This document shows positions 57,465 through 64,000 of a DNA stretch of 64,000 bases, piece after piece. Numbering within the stretch: position 1 is the first letter of the stretch; each line of letters opens with the position of its first letter. Made by a program: the position numbers and the translations under genes. Below the pieces are notes generated by a model. The model had not been told where the DNA came from and made no database searches. It saw only the letters and a list, made by a program, of their open reading frames with translations. This stretch comes from Flavobacterium ajazii (GTDB lineage Bacteria; Bacteroidota; Bacteroidia; Flavobacteriales; Flavobacteriaceae): the NCBI RefSeq assembly GCF_010614725.1, contig NZ_JAAEHL010000006.1, positions 1 to 64,000 of the forward strand, read 5' to 3'.

Positions 57465-59273
57465 ATGGGTTTAGTTACCGCGAAAGAAGTTGCAAAAGCA
57501 ATAAATGTTGATAAGTACGGAGTTTTTGGTACTTTTTCAGGCTGGATTCTCATGAAGGTTCTTAAGATTTCTACTCTTAATAAAATTTACGATCACAATA
57601 AACATTTAGAAGACGTTCCTTTTTTAAATGGAATTTTGGATGAGATGGAAATCAAATTCGAAATCCCTGAAGAAGATTTAAAACGTCTGCCTAAAGATGG
57701 CGCTTACATTACTATATCTAATCATCCGCTTGGAGGAATTGATGGCATTTTGTTATTGAAATTAATGCTTGAAAGAGAGCCAAATTTCAAAATTATTGCC
57801 AACTTTTTATTGCACAGAATTGTTCCGCTTAAGAAATACATTATGCCTGTAAATCCTTTTGAAAATCATAAGGATGCAAAATCAAGCGTGGTTGGGATTA
57901 AAGAAACACTACGTCATTTAAGCGATGGAAAACCTTTGGGAATTTTCCCTGCCGGTGAAGTTTCGACCTACAAAGACGGAAAATTAGTTGTTGATAAACC
58001 CTGGGAAGAAGGTGCTATAAAACTGATTAGAAAAGCAAAAGTTCCTGTTGTACCGATTTATTTTCATGCTAAAAACAGCAAACTATTCTATTGGTTATCT
58101 AAAATAGATGATACTTTGCGTACAGCCAAATTACCTTCTGAACTGCTTACCCAAAAAGACCGTGTGATTAAGGTTCGTATTGGAAAACCAATTTCGGTAA
58201 ACGAACAAAACGAAATTGAATCGTTTGAAGAATACTCAGAATTTTTAAGAAAAAAAACTTATATGCTTGCCAATCCTTTTGAAAAGGACAGCAAATTACT
58301 TGATACTTCCAATTTAAAAATTCCTAAAGCGCCTAAAAAAATCGTTACGCCTGCCAATGAATCAAAAATGATTGATGAAGTTCAGGCACTACGGAATAGT
58401 GACAGCAGGTTCTTGCAAAGTAAAAATTACGAAGTGTTTTTTGCGGGAGCAAAATCCATCCCAAATATTTTGCATGAAATTGGGCGTTTACGTGAAATTA
58501 CTTTCCGTGAAGTTGGTGAAGGAACCAATGAATCTATTGACTTAGATGAATACGACCAATATTATCACCATATGTTTTTATGGGATGATGAAACTAAAAA
58601 AATCGCTGGTGCCTATCGTATGGGATTAGGTTCTGAGATTTATCCAAAATATGGAATCGAAGGTTTTTACCTCACTGACCTTTTTAGATTTGAACCGGAA
58701 CTTCACGATATGATGCACAAATCAATCGAAATGGGACGTGCCTTTATCACCCGTGAATACCAGCAAAAACCAATGCCTTTGTTTTTACTATGGAAAGGTA
58801 TTATCCATACGACTTTACGTCATCCGGAACATAAATATCTGGTAGGCGGTGTAAGTATCAGCAATCAGTTCTCTGACTTCTCAAAATCATTGATGATTGA
58901 GTTCATGAAGTCAAACTATTACGACCCATATATTGCACAATATATTCATCCGAAAAAGGCTTATAAAGTAAAACTGAAAGACGCCGATAAAGATTTCATT
59001 TTTGATGAAGCCGAATCAGACCTGAACAAATTCGACAAGATCATTGACGAACTGGAACCAGGGAATTTACGTTTGCCTGTCCTGATTAAAAAATACATCA
59101 AACAAAACGCACGTGTAGTAGCTTTTAATGTCGATCCTTTGTTTAATAATGCTATTGACGGTCTAATGTACATCAGGATTGCAGATATTCCTGAAAGCAC
59201 AATGAAACCGGTTATAGAAGAGTTTCAGATAGAACTGGAACGCAAATTATCTGAAAAAGAAGATATCAGTTAA
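57465..59273 (+). CDS. olsF: OlsF-like bifunctional acyltransferase for aminolipids
   Basis: 602 residues. N-terminal lysophospholipid acyltransferase (PlsC-like) domain with YITISNHPLGGIDGILLL (His87, Asp93; spacing one residue longer than the classic HX4D), LGIFPAGEVS and PVVPIYFHAKNSK. A C-terminal GNAT/OlsB-like domain begins at about 325: LREITFREVGEGTNESIDLD, DQYYHHMFLWDDETKKIAGAYRMG, EMGRAFITREYQ. This two-domain order matches OlsF described from Flavobacterium johnsoniae and Serratia, which makes ornithine lipids: the OlsB-like part N-acylates the amino acid and the PlsC-like part adds the ester-linked chain. Related Bacteroides enzymes make glycine lipids, so the amino acid used here is not certain. 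Monocistronic, with a terminator at 59297. Confidence 0.85.
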   Translation: MGLVTAKEVAKAINVDKYGVFGTFSGWILMKVLKISTLNKIYDHNKHLEDVPFLNGILDEMEIKFEIPEEDLKRLPKDGAYITISNHPLGGIDGILLLKLMLEREPNFKIIANFLLHRIVPLKKYIMPVNPFENHKDAKSSVVGIKETLRHLSDGKPLGIFPAGEVSTYKDGKLVVDKPWEEGAIKLIRKAKVPVVPIYFHAKNSKLFYWLSKIDDTLRTAKLPSELLTQKDRVIKVRIGKPISVNEQNEIESFEEYSEFLRKKTYMLANPFEKDSKLLDTSNLKIPKAPKKIVTPANESKMIDEVQALRNSDSRFLQSKNYEVFFAGAKSIPNILHEIGRLREITFREVGEGTNESIDLDEYDQYYHHMFLWDDETKKIAGAYRMGLGSEIYPKYGIEGFYLTDLFRFEPELHDMMHKSIEMGRAFITREYQQKPMPLFLLWKGIIHTTLRHPEHKYLVGGVSISNQFSDFSKSLMIEFMKSNYYDPYIAQYIHPKKAYKVKLKDADKDFIFDEAESDLNKFDKIIDELEPGNLRLPVLIKKYIKQNARVVAFNVDPLFNNAIDGLMYIRIADIPESTMKPVIEEFQIELERKLSEKEDIS

Positions 59274-59296
59274 AAAAAGAATCTAATATAAAAAAA

Positions 59297-59327
59297 CAAA
59301 CCCCAATCTTAAGAGATTTGGGGTTTT
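59297..59327. terminator. Bidirectional terminator after the OlsF-like gene
   Basis: Stem AAACCCCAA-TC / GA-TTTGGGGTTT with a short loop, between convergent genes ending at 59273 and 59335. Confidence 0.85.
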
Positions 59328-59334
59328 GCATTTT

Positions 59335-59613
59335 TTAGAACCAGCCTTTTTTACCAACCTGATAGGTTTGATAAAATTCTTCGTCTGATTTTGTGAGATA
59401 TAAAATTCCTTCTACAATACCTATTAGACCACCTATCCCGCACATTAATCCTAAAACAAGCTGAATTATACCTTCTTTTGTATAACCTAAATAAAACTTA
59501 TGAATTCCTAAAGCTCCCAATAAGATAGCAAATATTCCAGAAACAATCTTCTTATTCTCTTCTCGGTTATATTGCGGGGTATTCCAATGTTCTGTTGGTT
59601 TTGTGGTTTCCAT
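59335..59613 (-). CDS. TM2-domain membrane protein
   Basis: 92 residues: REENKKIVSGIFAILLGALGIHKFYLGYTKEGIIQLVLGL (core GALGIHKFYLG) then GIGGLIGIVEGILYLTKSDEEF, the two-helix TM2 domain with its conserved Gly and His-Lys-Phe-Tyr turn. Function in bacteria is unknown. It lies 18 bp downstream of the DUF805 gene, likely one transcript. Confidence 0.9.
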   Translation of the reverse strand: METTKPTEHWNTPQYNREENKKIVSGIFAILLGALGIHKFYLGYTKEGIIQLVLGLMCGIGGLIGIVEGILYLTKSDEEFYQTYQVGKKGWF

Positions 59614-59631
59614 TTTTATATATTTTTATAG

Positions 59632-60039
59632 TTATGCATCAGCTTTTCCAATTTCACTAATTTCGTCAAAATCACTTTTAGGATCTGGCCCATAAGCATT
59701 TGTTCCTTGATCACCTGCTGTAGCTAATACTACTATCAACCAAATTACACCCGCTAATGGGATTAGCACAATAAAAGCAAACCAGCCACTTTTCCCTACA
59801 TCATGTAAACGTCTCACTAAAACAGCTAAACCTGGTAAAAAAACAAACAAACTATACAATGATGAAATTATTCCTGATTCAGCCAAACCAAAAGTCAAAC
59901 CAGTAGTTTTATCAATAATAGAAAGTATTATAGAAATGATTATAGTTGCTAAAGTATAATACCAATATTCGCTCCTTCTTGCACGCCCATTGAAATTCGC
60001 ATAGTTTTCAAAAACCACTTTTTTGTACCATTCAATCAT
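59632..60039 (-). CDS. DUF805 membrane protein
   Basis: 135 residues with the DUF805 pattern: WYKKVVFENYANFNGRARRSEYWY, membrane helices (TLATIIISIILSII, SLYSLFVFLPGLAVL), VRRLHDVGKSGWF and a third helix, then a GDQGTNAYGPDPKS tail. Integral inner-membrane protein of unknown function, paired with the TM2 gene. Confidence 0.92.
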   Translation of the reverse strand: MIEWYKKVVFENYANFNGRARRSEYWYYTLATIIISIILSIIDKTTGLTFGLAESGIISSLYSLFVFLPGLAVLVRRLHDVGKSGWFAFIVLIPLAGVIWLIVVLATAGDQGTNAYGPDPKSDFDEISEIGKADA

Positions 60040-60210
60040 AATAATATTTTTTTAGTTAATTAAAGCCCTACTCTTTTGGGGATTTTCGGTTTCTCCTTTT
60101 TTAAAATTTTGTTAAATTTAACAACAATATTAAAAAAAAATAACTTCAAAAACTAATTTCACGGAAAGCTTTTACAGAAAAAACCTGTTATTAAATCATG
60201 AATAGAATTA

Positions 60211-61158
60211 TTATTTTGAATAAAGCATTTTAATCTTATCAACTATAACCTGAGCCAGTCGCTCGTGGCTTTCAAATGTCCACCCGGCAATATGAGGGGT
60301 TAGTATTACTTTTTTACCATCCAATAAATACTGGAAAGCTTCAGGAGTATTTTTTTCCTGAAAAAGTGTTTCAAAAGATAATTTTTCATACTCCAGAACA
60401 TCCAGACCTGCCCCTAAAACCTTCCCTGACTTCATTGCTTCAACTAAATCTGCCGTGACAATGTTTTTACCACGGGAAGTATTTATAATCCAAAATGGCT
60501 TTGCAAATGCATTGATGAAATTCAGATCAATCATTTTATCCGTATCTGGCGTCCATGGAATATGCAGACTTAGAACATCTGTTTTTTGCTGTAACTCCTG
60601 TAAGGAAACCTGTTTTGCATTTTCATCCCCCATATTATCTGCAATATCGTAACACAAAACGGCAACATCAAAACCGCGGAGTTTTTTGGCAAACGCTTTC
60701 CCCATATTTCCATAACCAATAATACCAACGGTTTTACCATCAAGTTCATGACCACGATTACTTTCCCTGTTCCATTCCCCAGAACGGATTTCACTATCTG
60801 CCTGATTTAGTTTGTTAAAAAGTGACAAAATCATTCCTAAAGTATGTTCTGCAACAGCGTTGCAATTACCTTCCGGAGCCGCAATCAGGTTAATATCTTT
60901 GTCCAGAGCGTAGTCACAATCAATACTTTCAAGGCCTGCTCCTACTCTGGCTATAAACTGAAGATTGACTGCTTTATCTAAAAATGTTTTGTCAATTTTA
61001 AAACGGCTTCGGATAACGATTCCATTATAATCCTGAATTTTGGCTTCGATTTCTTCTTTTGAAGAGGTAAAATCGGCATGATTTTCAAAACCCGCTTCTT
61101 CTAACTGCTGCCAAAGAATGGGATGATTGCTATCAATATGTAGAATTTTTATACTCAT
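60211..61158 (-). CDS. D-2-hydroxyacid dehydrogenase (SerA-like)
   Basis: 315 residues. The NAD-binding domain has VGIIGYGNMGKAFAKKLRGF; catalytic Arg in NTSRG, Glu around GLDVLEYEK and His in LTPHIAGWT. FIARVGAGLESIDCDYAL precedes the NAD domain. There is no ACT domain, so it is the short form. It may be a phosphoglycerate dehydrogenase or another 2-hydroxyacid dehydrogenase; no serine biosynthesis genes adjoin to decide. Divergent from nhaA. Confidence 0.88.
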   Translation of the reverse strand: MSIKILHIDSNHPILWQQLEEAGFENHADFTSSKEEIEAKIQDYNGIVIRSRFKIDKTFLDKAVNLQFIARVGAGLESIDCDYALDKDINLIAAPEGNCNAVAEHTLGMILSLFNKLNQADSEIRSGEWNRESNRGHELDGKTVGIIGYGNMGKAFAKKLRGFDVAVLCYDIADNMGDENAKQVSLQELQQKTDVLSLHIPWTPDTDKMIDLNFINAFAKPFWIINTSRGKNIVTADLVEAMKSGKVLGAGLDVLEYEKLSFETLFQEKNTPEAFQYLLDGKKVILTPHIAGWTFESHERLAQVIVDKIKMLYSK

Positions 61159-61178
61159 TATTTTAAATTTAGATAAAA

Positions 61179-61186
61179 CAAAAATA
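61179..61186 (-). promoter_or_regulatory. -7 box (TATTTTTG) of the hydroxyacid dehydrogenase gene
   Basis: Complement of CAAAAATA, 21 bp before the ATG at 61158. Matches TAnnTTTG, but it is AT-rich and so weaker evidence. Confidence 0.4.
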
Positions 61187-61264
61187 CAGTTTATTCTTTA
61201 TTTCTAAATCCGAATCATATCAAACAGAAAATACTTTAAGTTTTTTATTGGGCTTAATTTTTTT

Positions 61265-61272
61265 TAACTTTG
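61265..61272 (+). promoter_or_regulatory. -7 box (TAACTTTG) of nhaA
   Basis: Exact TAnnTTTG match located inside the longest possible nhaA frame (from TTG 61248), supporting the ATG at 61329 as the real start, with a leader of about 50 bases. Confidence 0.55.
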
Positions 61273-61328
61273 AAAATATCACTGCTAAAAACTTCATAAA
61301 CAACTTCCATCAGCATAACTCCCTTCAA

Positions 61329-62471
61329 ATGAAATTAACCAAAACTTTTAAAGCCTTTTTAGAAAACAAAAAATCGGAAGGTTTGTTATTGCTTTTTGTT
61401 ACCATACTATCACTTACCCTTGCCAATTCATCATTTCAGGTTCCCTATATTGCTTTATGGGAAAAAGAAATTTGGGAACATTCCATTACCCACTGGATTA
61501 ATGATGGTTTGATGACCATCTTCTTTTTAATGATTGGGCTGGAGCTGGAACGCGAAATTTATCATGGAGAACTGTCTAACCTCAAAAATGCCGCCCTTCC
61601 AATCATGGGAGCACTTGGGGGAATGTTTATTCCGGCAGCATTGTTTTTAGCCTTAAATTTTGGTACAGTCACTCAGAGCGGAGCCGGAATACCAATGGCA
61701 ACCGATATAGCTTTTGCTATCGGAATTTTATCTCTTTTAGGAAACAAGGTCCCAGCATCTTTAAAAGTATTTCTAACAGCACTGGCTGTAATTGATGATC
61801 TCGGTGCTATCATTGTAATTGCTGTTTTTTATACTTCTTCTATTATTTTTGTAAATCTTGCCATAACCCTGGGAATCTGGGGGATTTTATTTGTTTTGAA
61901 CAGAATGAAGATTTACAACCTCATACCATATTTGATCGGTGGAATTCTTATGTGGTATTTTATGCTAAATTCGGGAGTTCACGCTACAATTACAGGCGTT
62001 ATATTGGCATTTGTAATTCCGTTTGGTGATGGTAGTGAAAAATCATCTTCGTATAAATTACAACACTTTTTGCATAAACCAGTTTCCTTTTTAATATTGC
62101 CGTTGTTTGCTATTGCAAATACCTGTATCGCTATTGGATCAGACTGGCACGAAGGTCTAAATAGTCCTTATGCGTACGGAATCATTTTAGGGTTAGTGCT
62201 AGGGAAACCTTTAGGAATTTTACTTTTTTCCTATATCGGAGTAAATGCCGATTTTTCTTCCTTGCCAAAAAAATTAAAATGGGCTCACATTTTAGGAGCC
62301 GGAATGTTGGGCGGAATTGGTTTTACAATGTCAATCTTCATTACTTTTTTAGCATTTAAAGATCCTCAAACTATTGTGTTTTCTAAAATAGCCATTTTAA
62401 TTGCATCTGCCCTTTCAGGTATTTTCGGATTTCTTTATTTAAAATATATTTTAGGAAAGAAAACACTTTAA
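61329..62471 (+). CDS. nhaA: Na+/H+ antiporter NhaA
   Basis: 380 residues from ATG 61329 (MKLTKTFKAFLENKKSEGLL), a normal NhaA length and start. The frame from 61248 adds 27 residues across the promoter box. NhaA hallmarks: HWINDGLMTIFFLMIGLELERE, GIPMATDIAFAIGILSLLG, and the Asp pair in AVIDDLGAIIVIAVFY that binds Na+ and protons. Late GGIGFTMSIFITFLAF is conserved. Inner-membrane exchanger for sodium and pH homeostasis. No regulator gene adjoins it. Confidence 0.95.
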   Translation: MKLTKTFKAFLENKKSEGLLLLFVTILSLTLANSSFQVPYIALWEKEIWEHSITHWINDGLMTIFFLMIGLELEREIYHGELSNLKNAALPIMGALGGMFIPAALFLALNFGTVTQSGAGIPMATDIAFAIGILSLLGNKVPASLKVFLTALAVIDDLGAIIVIAVFYTSSIIFVNLAITLGIWGILFVLNRMKIYNLIPYLIGGILMWYFMLNSGVHATITGVILAFVIPFGDGSEKSSSYKLQHFLHKPVSFLILPLFAIANTCIAIGSDWHEGLNSPYAYGIILGLVLGKPLGILLFSYIGVNADFSSLPKKLKWAHILGAGMLGGIGFTMSIFITFLAFKDPQTIVFSKIAILIASALSGIFGFLYLKYILGKKTL

Positions 62472-62485
62472 GTTCAAATAAATAA

Positions 62486-62526
62486 AAATTCCAAATCCCA
62501 ACTAAAAAAATTGGAATTTGGAATTT
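62486..62526. terminator. Terminator-like inverted repeat between nhaA and proC
   Basis: Arms 62486-62501 and 62511-62526 pair at 15 of 16 positions (AAATTCCAAATCCCAA with TTGGAATTTGGAATTT). They lie between convergent stop codons. AT-rich, resembling recurring Flavobacterium intergenic repeats. Confidence 0.7.
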
Positions 62527-62541
62527 CCGAAATTTGATATT

Positions 62542-63327
62542 TTATTTTAAAAGCCCCTTAATCTGTTTCAAAGAAGTTTTGATTCCTTTGATTAAAGACG
62601 AACTAAAACCATTATGTTCCATTTCATTTAGACCTGCGATTGTACATCCCTGAGGTGTTGTTACCCGGTCAATTAATTGTTCCGGGTGTACTTTTTCTTC
62701 TAATAGCATTTTAGCCGCTCCTTTTGCAGTTTGTGCAGCAATTGCCAAAGCCGTTTGCGAATCAAATCCAATTTCGATTCCGGCCTGCATTGAAGCACGA
62801 ATATATCTTAAAGCATAAGCTGTTCCGCAGGCACCCAAAACAGTAGCTGCATCCATTAATTTCTCATCGATAACCGGAGCAGTTCCTAAATCCTGAAACA
62901 AATCTACGATTGGCAAAGCTTTCTCTTTGTCTTTATCAGGAAATGAAATACATGTCGCAGATTCACCAAATTGAGCAGCGATGTTCGGCATGATTCTAAC
63001 TACCGGATATTCATTATTCGTTTTTGACTGAAGCATTTCCAAAGACAAACCACTTACTGCAGATGCGATAGTTTTTTCTGAAATTACCGGTAAAATCTCT
63101 GCCAAAACAGTATCTACCTGATACGGCTTTACAGTTAAAATAACCACATCGGCTTCCTGAATATTGTGTTTATTATCAGATGAAACCGTAATTCCTAATT
63201 CTGTTAAATACTCAATGCTTGCAGTATTTCTTCTGGTAACGGTAACCTGATTGTTTTTAGAAAATTTTGCAATCCCAACGGCAACAGAAACACCTAGATT
63301 TCCTCCTCCAATAATATGTACTTTCAT
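62542..63327 (-). CDS. proC: Pyrroline-5-carboxylate reductase
   Basis: 261 residues: VHIIGGGNLGVSVAVGIAKF (NADP-binding), DVVILTVKPYQVD, ASAVSGLSLEMLQ, VVRIMPNIAAQFGES, LGACGTAYALRYI and LIDRVTTPQGCTIAGLNEME. It catalyses the last step of proline synthesis. At 261 residues it is close to the usual 260-280. Between it and mgtE, 63328-63426 has short repeats (cacaaattacacagattttt) of the Flavobacterium intergenic type. Confidence 0.95.
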   Translation of the reverse strand: MKVHIIGGGNLGVSVAVGIAKFSKNNQVTVTRRNTASIEYLTELGITVSSDNKHNIQEADVVILTVKPYQVDTVLAEILPVISEKTIASAVSGLSLEMLQSKTNNEYPVVRIMPNIAAQFGESATCISFPDKDKEKALPIVDLFQDLGTAPVIDEKLMDAATVLGACGTAYALRYIRASMQAGIEIGFDSQTALAIAAQTAKGAAKMLLEEKVHPEQLIDRVTTPQGCTIAGLNEMEHNGFSSSLIKGIKTSLKQIKGLLK

Positions 63328-63426
63328 GCTTATTTATTGCTGATTAATAGCGTATTTTTTAAGTCACAAATTACACAGATTTTTAGAATCTTAAATCACT
63401 GCAATCTGCTAATTTGTTGGAAAAAA

Positions 63427-64000
63427 TTAAAACCCAAGAATCAATTTGGCTACTCCAAAATAGAGCATAATTCCAAAAACGTCATTGGTTGTAGTGATAA
63501 ATGGCCCTGTAGCAATAGCAGGATCAATTTTATTTTTGTGTAAAAAAAGTGGCACCAAAGTTCCTAAAGTTGCAGCAAATAATATCACCACAATCATAGA
63601 AATTGAAATTGCAAATCCTACTAAGTATTGTTGGTACATAATCGAGTGATAGCCCAGTAAAAGCAAAGAAATAATACTTCCGGAAATCATAGAAACGGTA
63701 ATCTCTTTAGTAAAATAACCGCGACTGAATTCTTTTAAAGTTCCGTTGGCTAAACCCTGTACCACAATTGCCGATGCCTGAACTCCAATATTTCCAGCCG
63801 TTGCTGAAAGCAAAGGCACAAAAATAATTAAGGTAGAATGAAGTTTAAAAACACCCTCATTTCCTTTTAAAACAAACGAAGCTACAATTTCGATTACCAT
63901 TCCGATTAAAAGCCATGGCAAACGTGCTTTTGTGAGTTCTAAAACACTGTCATTCGATTCAACGTCCTGCGTAATACCCGCAGCCAGCTGGTAATCTTTG
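63427..64000 (-). CDS. mgtE: Magnesium transporter MgtE, C-terminal part
   Basis: The frame is open to the right edge, so the N-terminus, including the CBS domains, lies outside. Visible are ARLPWLLIGMVIEIVASFVL, LLSATAGNIGVQASAIVVQGLANG (core SATAGNIGVQASAIVVQG), KEITVSMISGSII, TLGTLVPLFLHKNKIDPAIATGPFITTTND and a hydrophobic end, the transmembrane domain of MgtE channels. A TTG at 63921 is a Leu codon and not a start. Confidence 0.93.
   Translation of the reverse strand, partial: KDYQLAAGITQDVESNDSVLELTKARLPWLLIGMVIEIVASFVLKGNEGVFKLHSTLIIFVPLLSATAGNIGVQASAIVVQGLANGTLKEFSRGYFTKEITVSMISGSIISLLLLGYHSIMYQQYLVGFAISISMIVVILFAATLGTLVPLFLHKNKIDPAIATGPFITTTNDVFGIMLYFGVAKLILGF

Noticed and set aside
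63919..63921. TTG as start of a 164-residue MgtE-like gene
   Set aside because: The frame continues to the window edge with MgtE-like residues (KDYQLAAGITQDVES), so the gene is cut by the edge.

Overview
The window looks like a chromosomal segment of a Flavobacterium-type member of the Bacteroidota. The evidence is low GC, several secreted proteins with type IX secretion (T9SS) C-terminal sorting modules, Bacteroidota promoters (-7 box TAnnTTTG), a TonB-dependent receptor, a DUF4270 lipoprotein, a LytS/LytTR pair, and an atpDC pair without the other atp genes nearby. No tRNA, rRNA, CRISPR array, transposase or phage gene was seen.

Region 1 (1-23.2 kb, minus strand) is an array of T9SS adhesin-like genes: a large one cut by the left edge (1-4064), a 1624-residue protein (4443-9317), a 268-residue miniature that is almost only a sorting module (9532-10338), a roughly 1940-residue protein split by a frameshift (10707-16531), and a 1946-residue protein (17378-23218). 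recX sits alone on the plus strand inside the array. A 267-bp repeat is shared between the first and last genes, and the split gene carries near-identical 573-bp tandem repeats.

Region 2 (23.7-30.5 kb) has an aldo-keto reductase, then a cell-envelope group (L,D-transpeptidase-like lipoprotein, VWA lipoprotein, SIMPL-domain protein) divergent from a TPR-LytS kinase and LytTR regulator. The promoters of the VWA and SIMPL genes share a 21-bp-spaced direct repeat at the same distance from the -7 box. This is a candidate operator for the neighbouring LytTR regulator and the strongest regulatory signal I found.

Region 3 (30.5-48.2 kb) is mostly housekeeping. A four-gene minus operon carries an esterase-like protein, radA, an AsmA-like/GT51 fusion and a DUF4262 protein. 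panCD follows, divergent from a GT5-half protein, DUF4270 and glmS. Then come a TonB receptor with an SGNH lipoprotein, and atpDC.

Region 4 (48.3-64 kb) holds a DUF2975/XRE pair, bioF, an ECF sigma operon (small membrane protein, TraB/GumN protein, sigma factor, likely membrane anti-sigma), bioD with a ketoacyl synthase, an OmpA lipoprotein, exonuclease III, an OlsF-like bifunctional acyltransferase, TM2 and DUF805 proteins, a 2-hydroxyacid dehydrogenase, nhaA, proC and a partial mgtE. Several intergenic gaps contain inverted repeats that look like recurring Flavobacterium elements; the one at 56411-56498 has a convincing folded structure.

Four starts were moved downstream because a promoter box, repeat element or leader sequence overlaps the longest frame: the aldo-keto reductase (23776), bioD (53430), the ketoacyl synthase (54168) and nhaA (61329).
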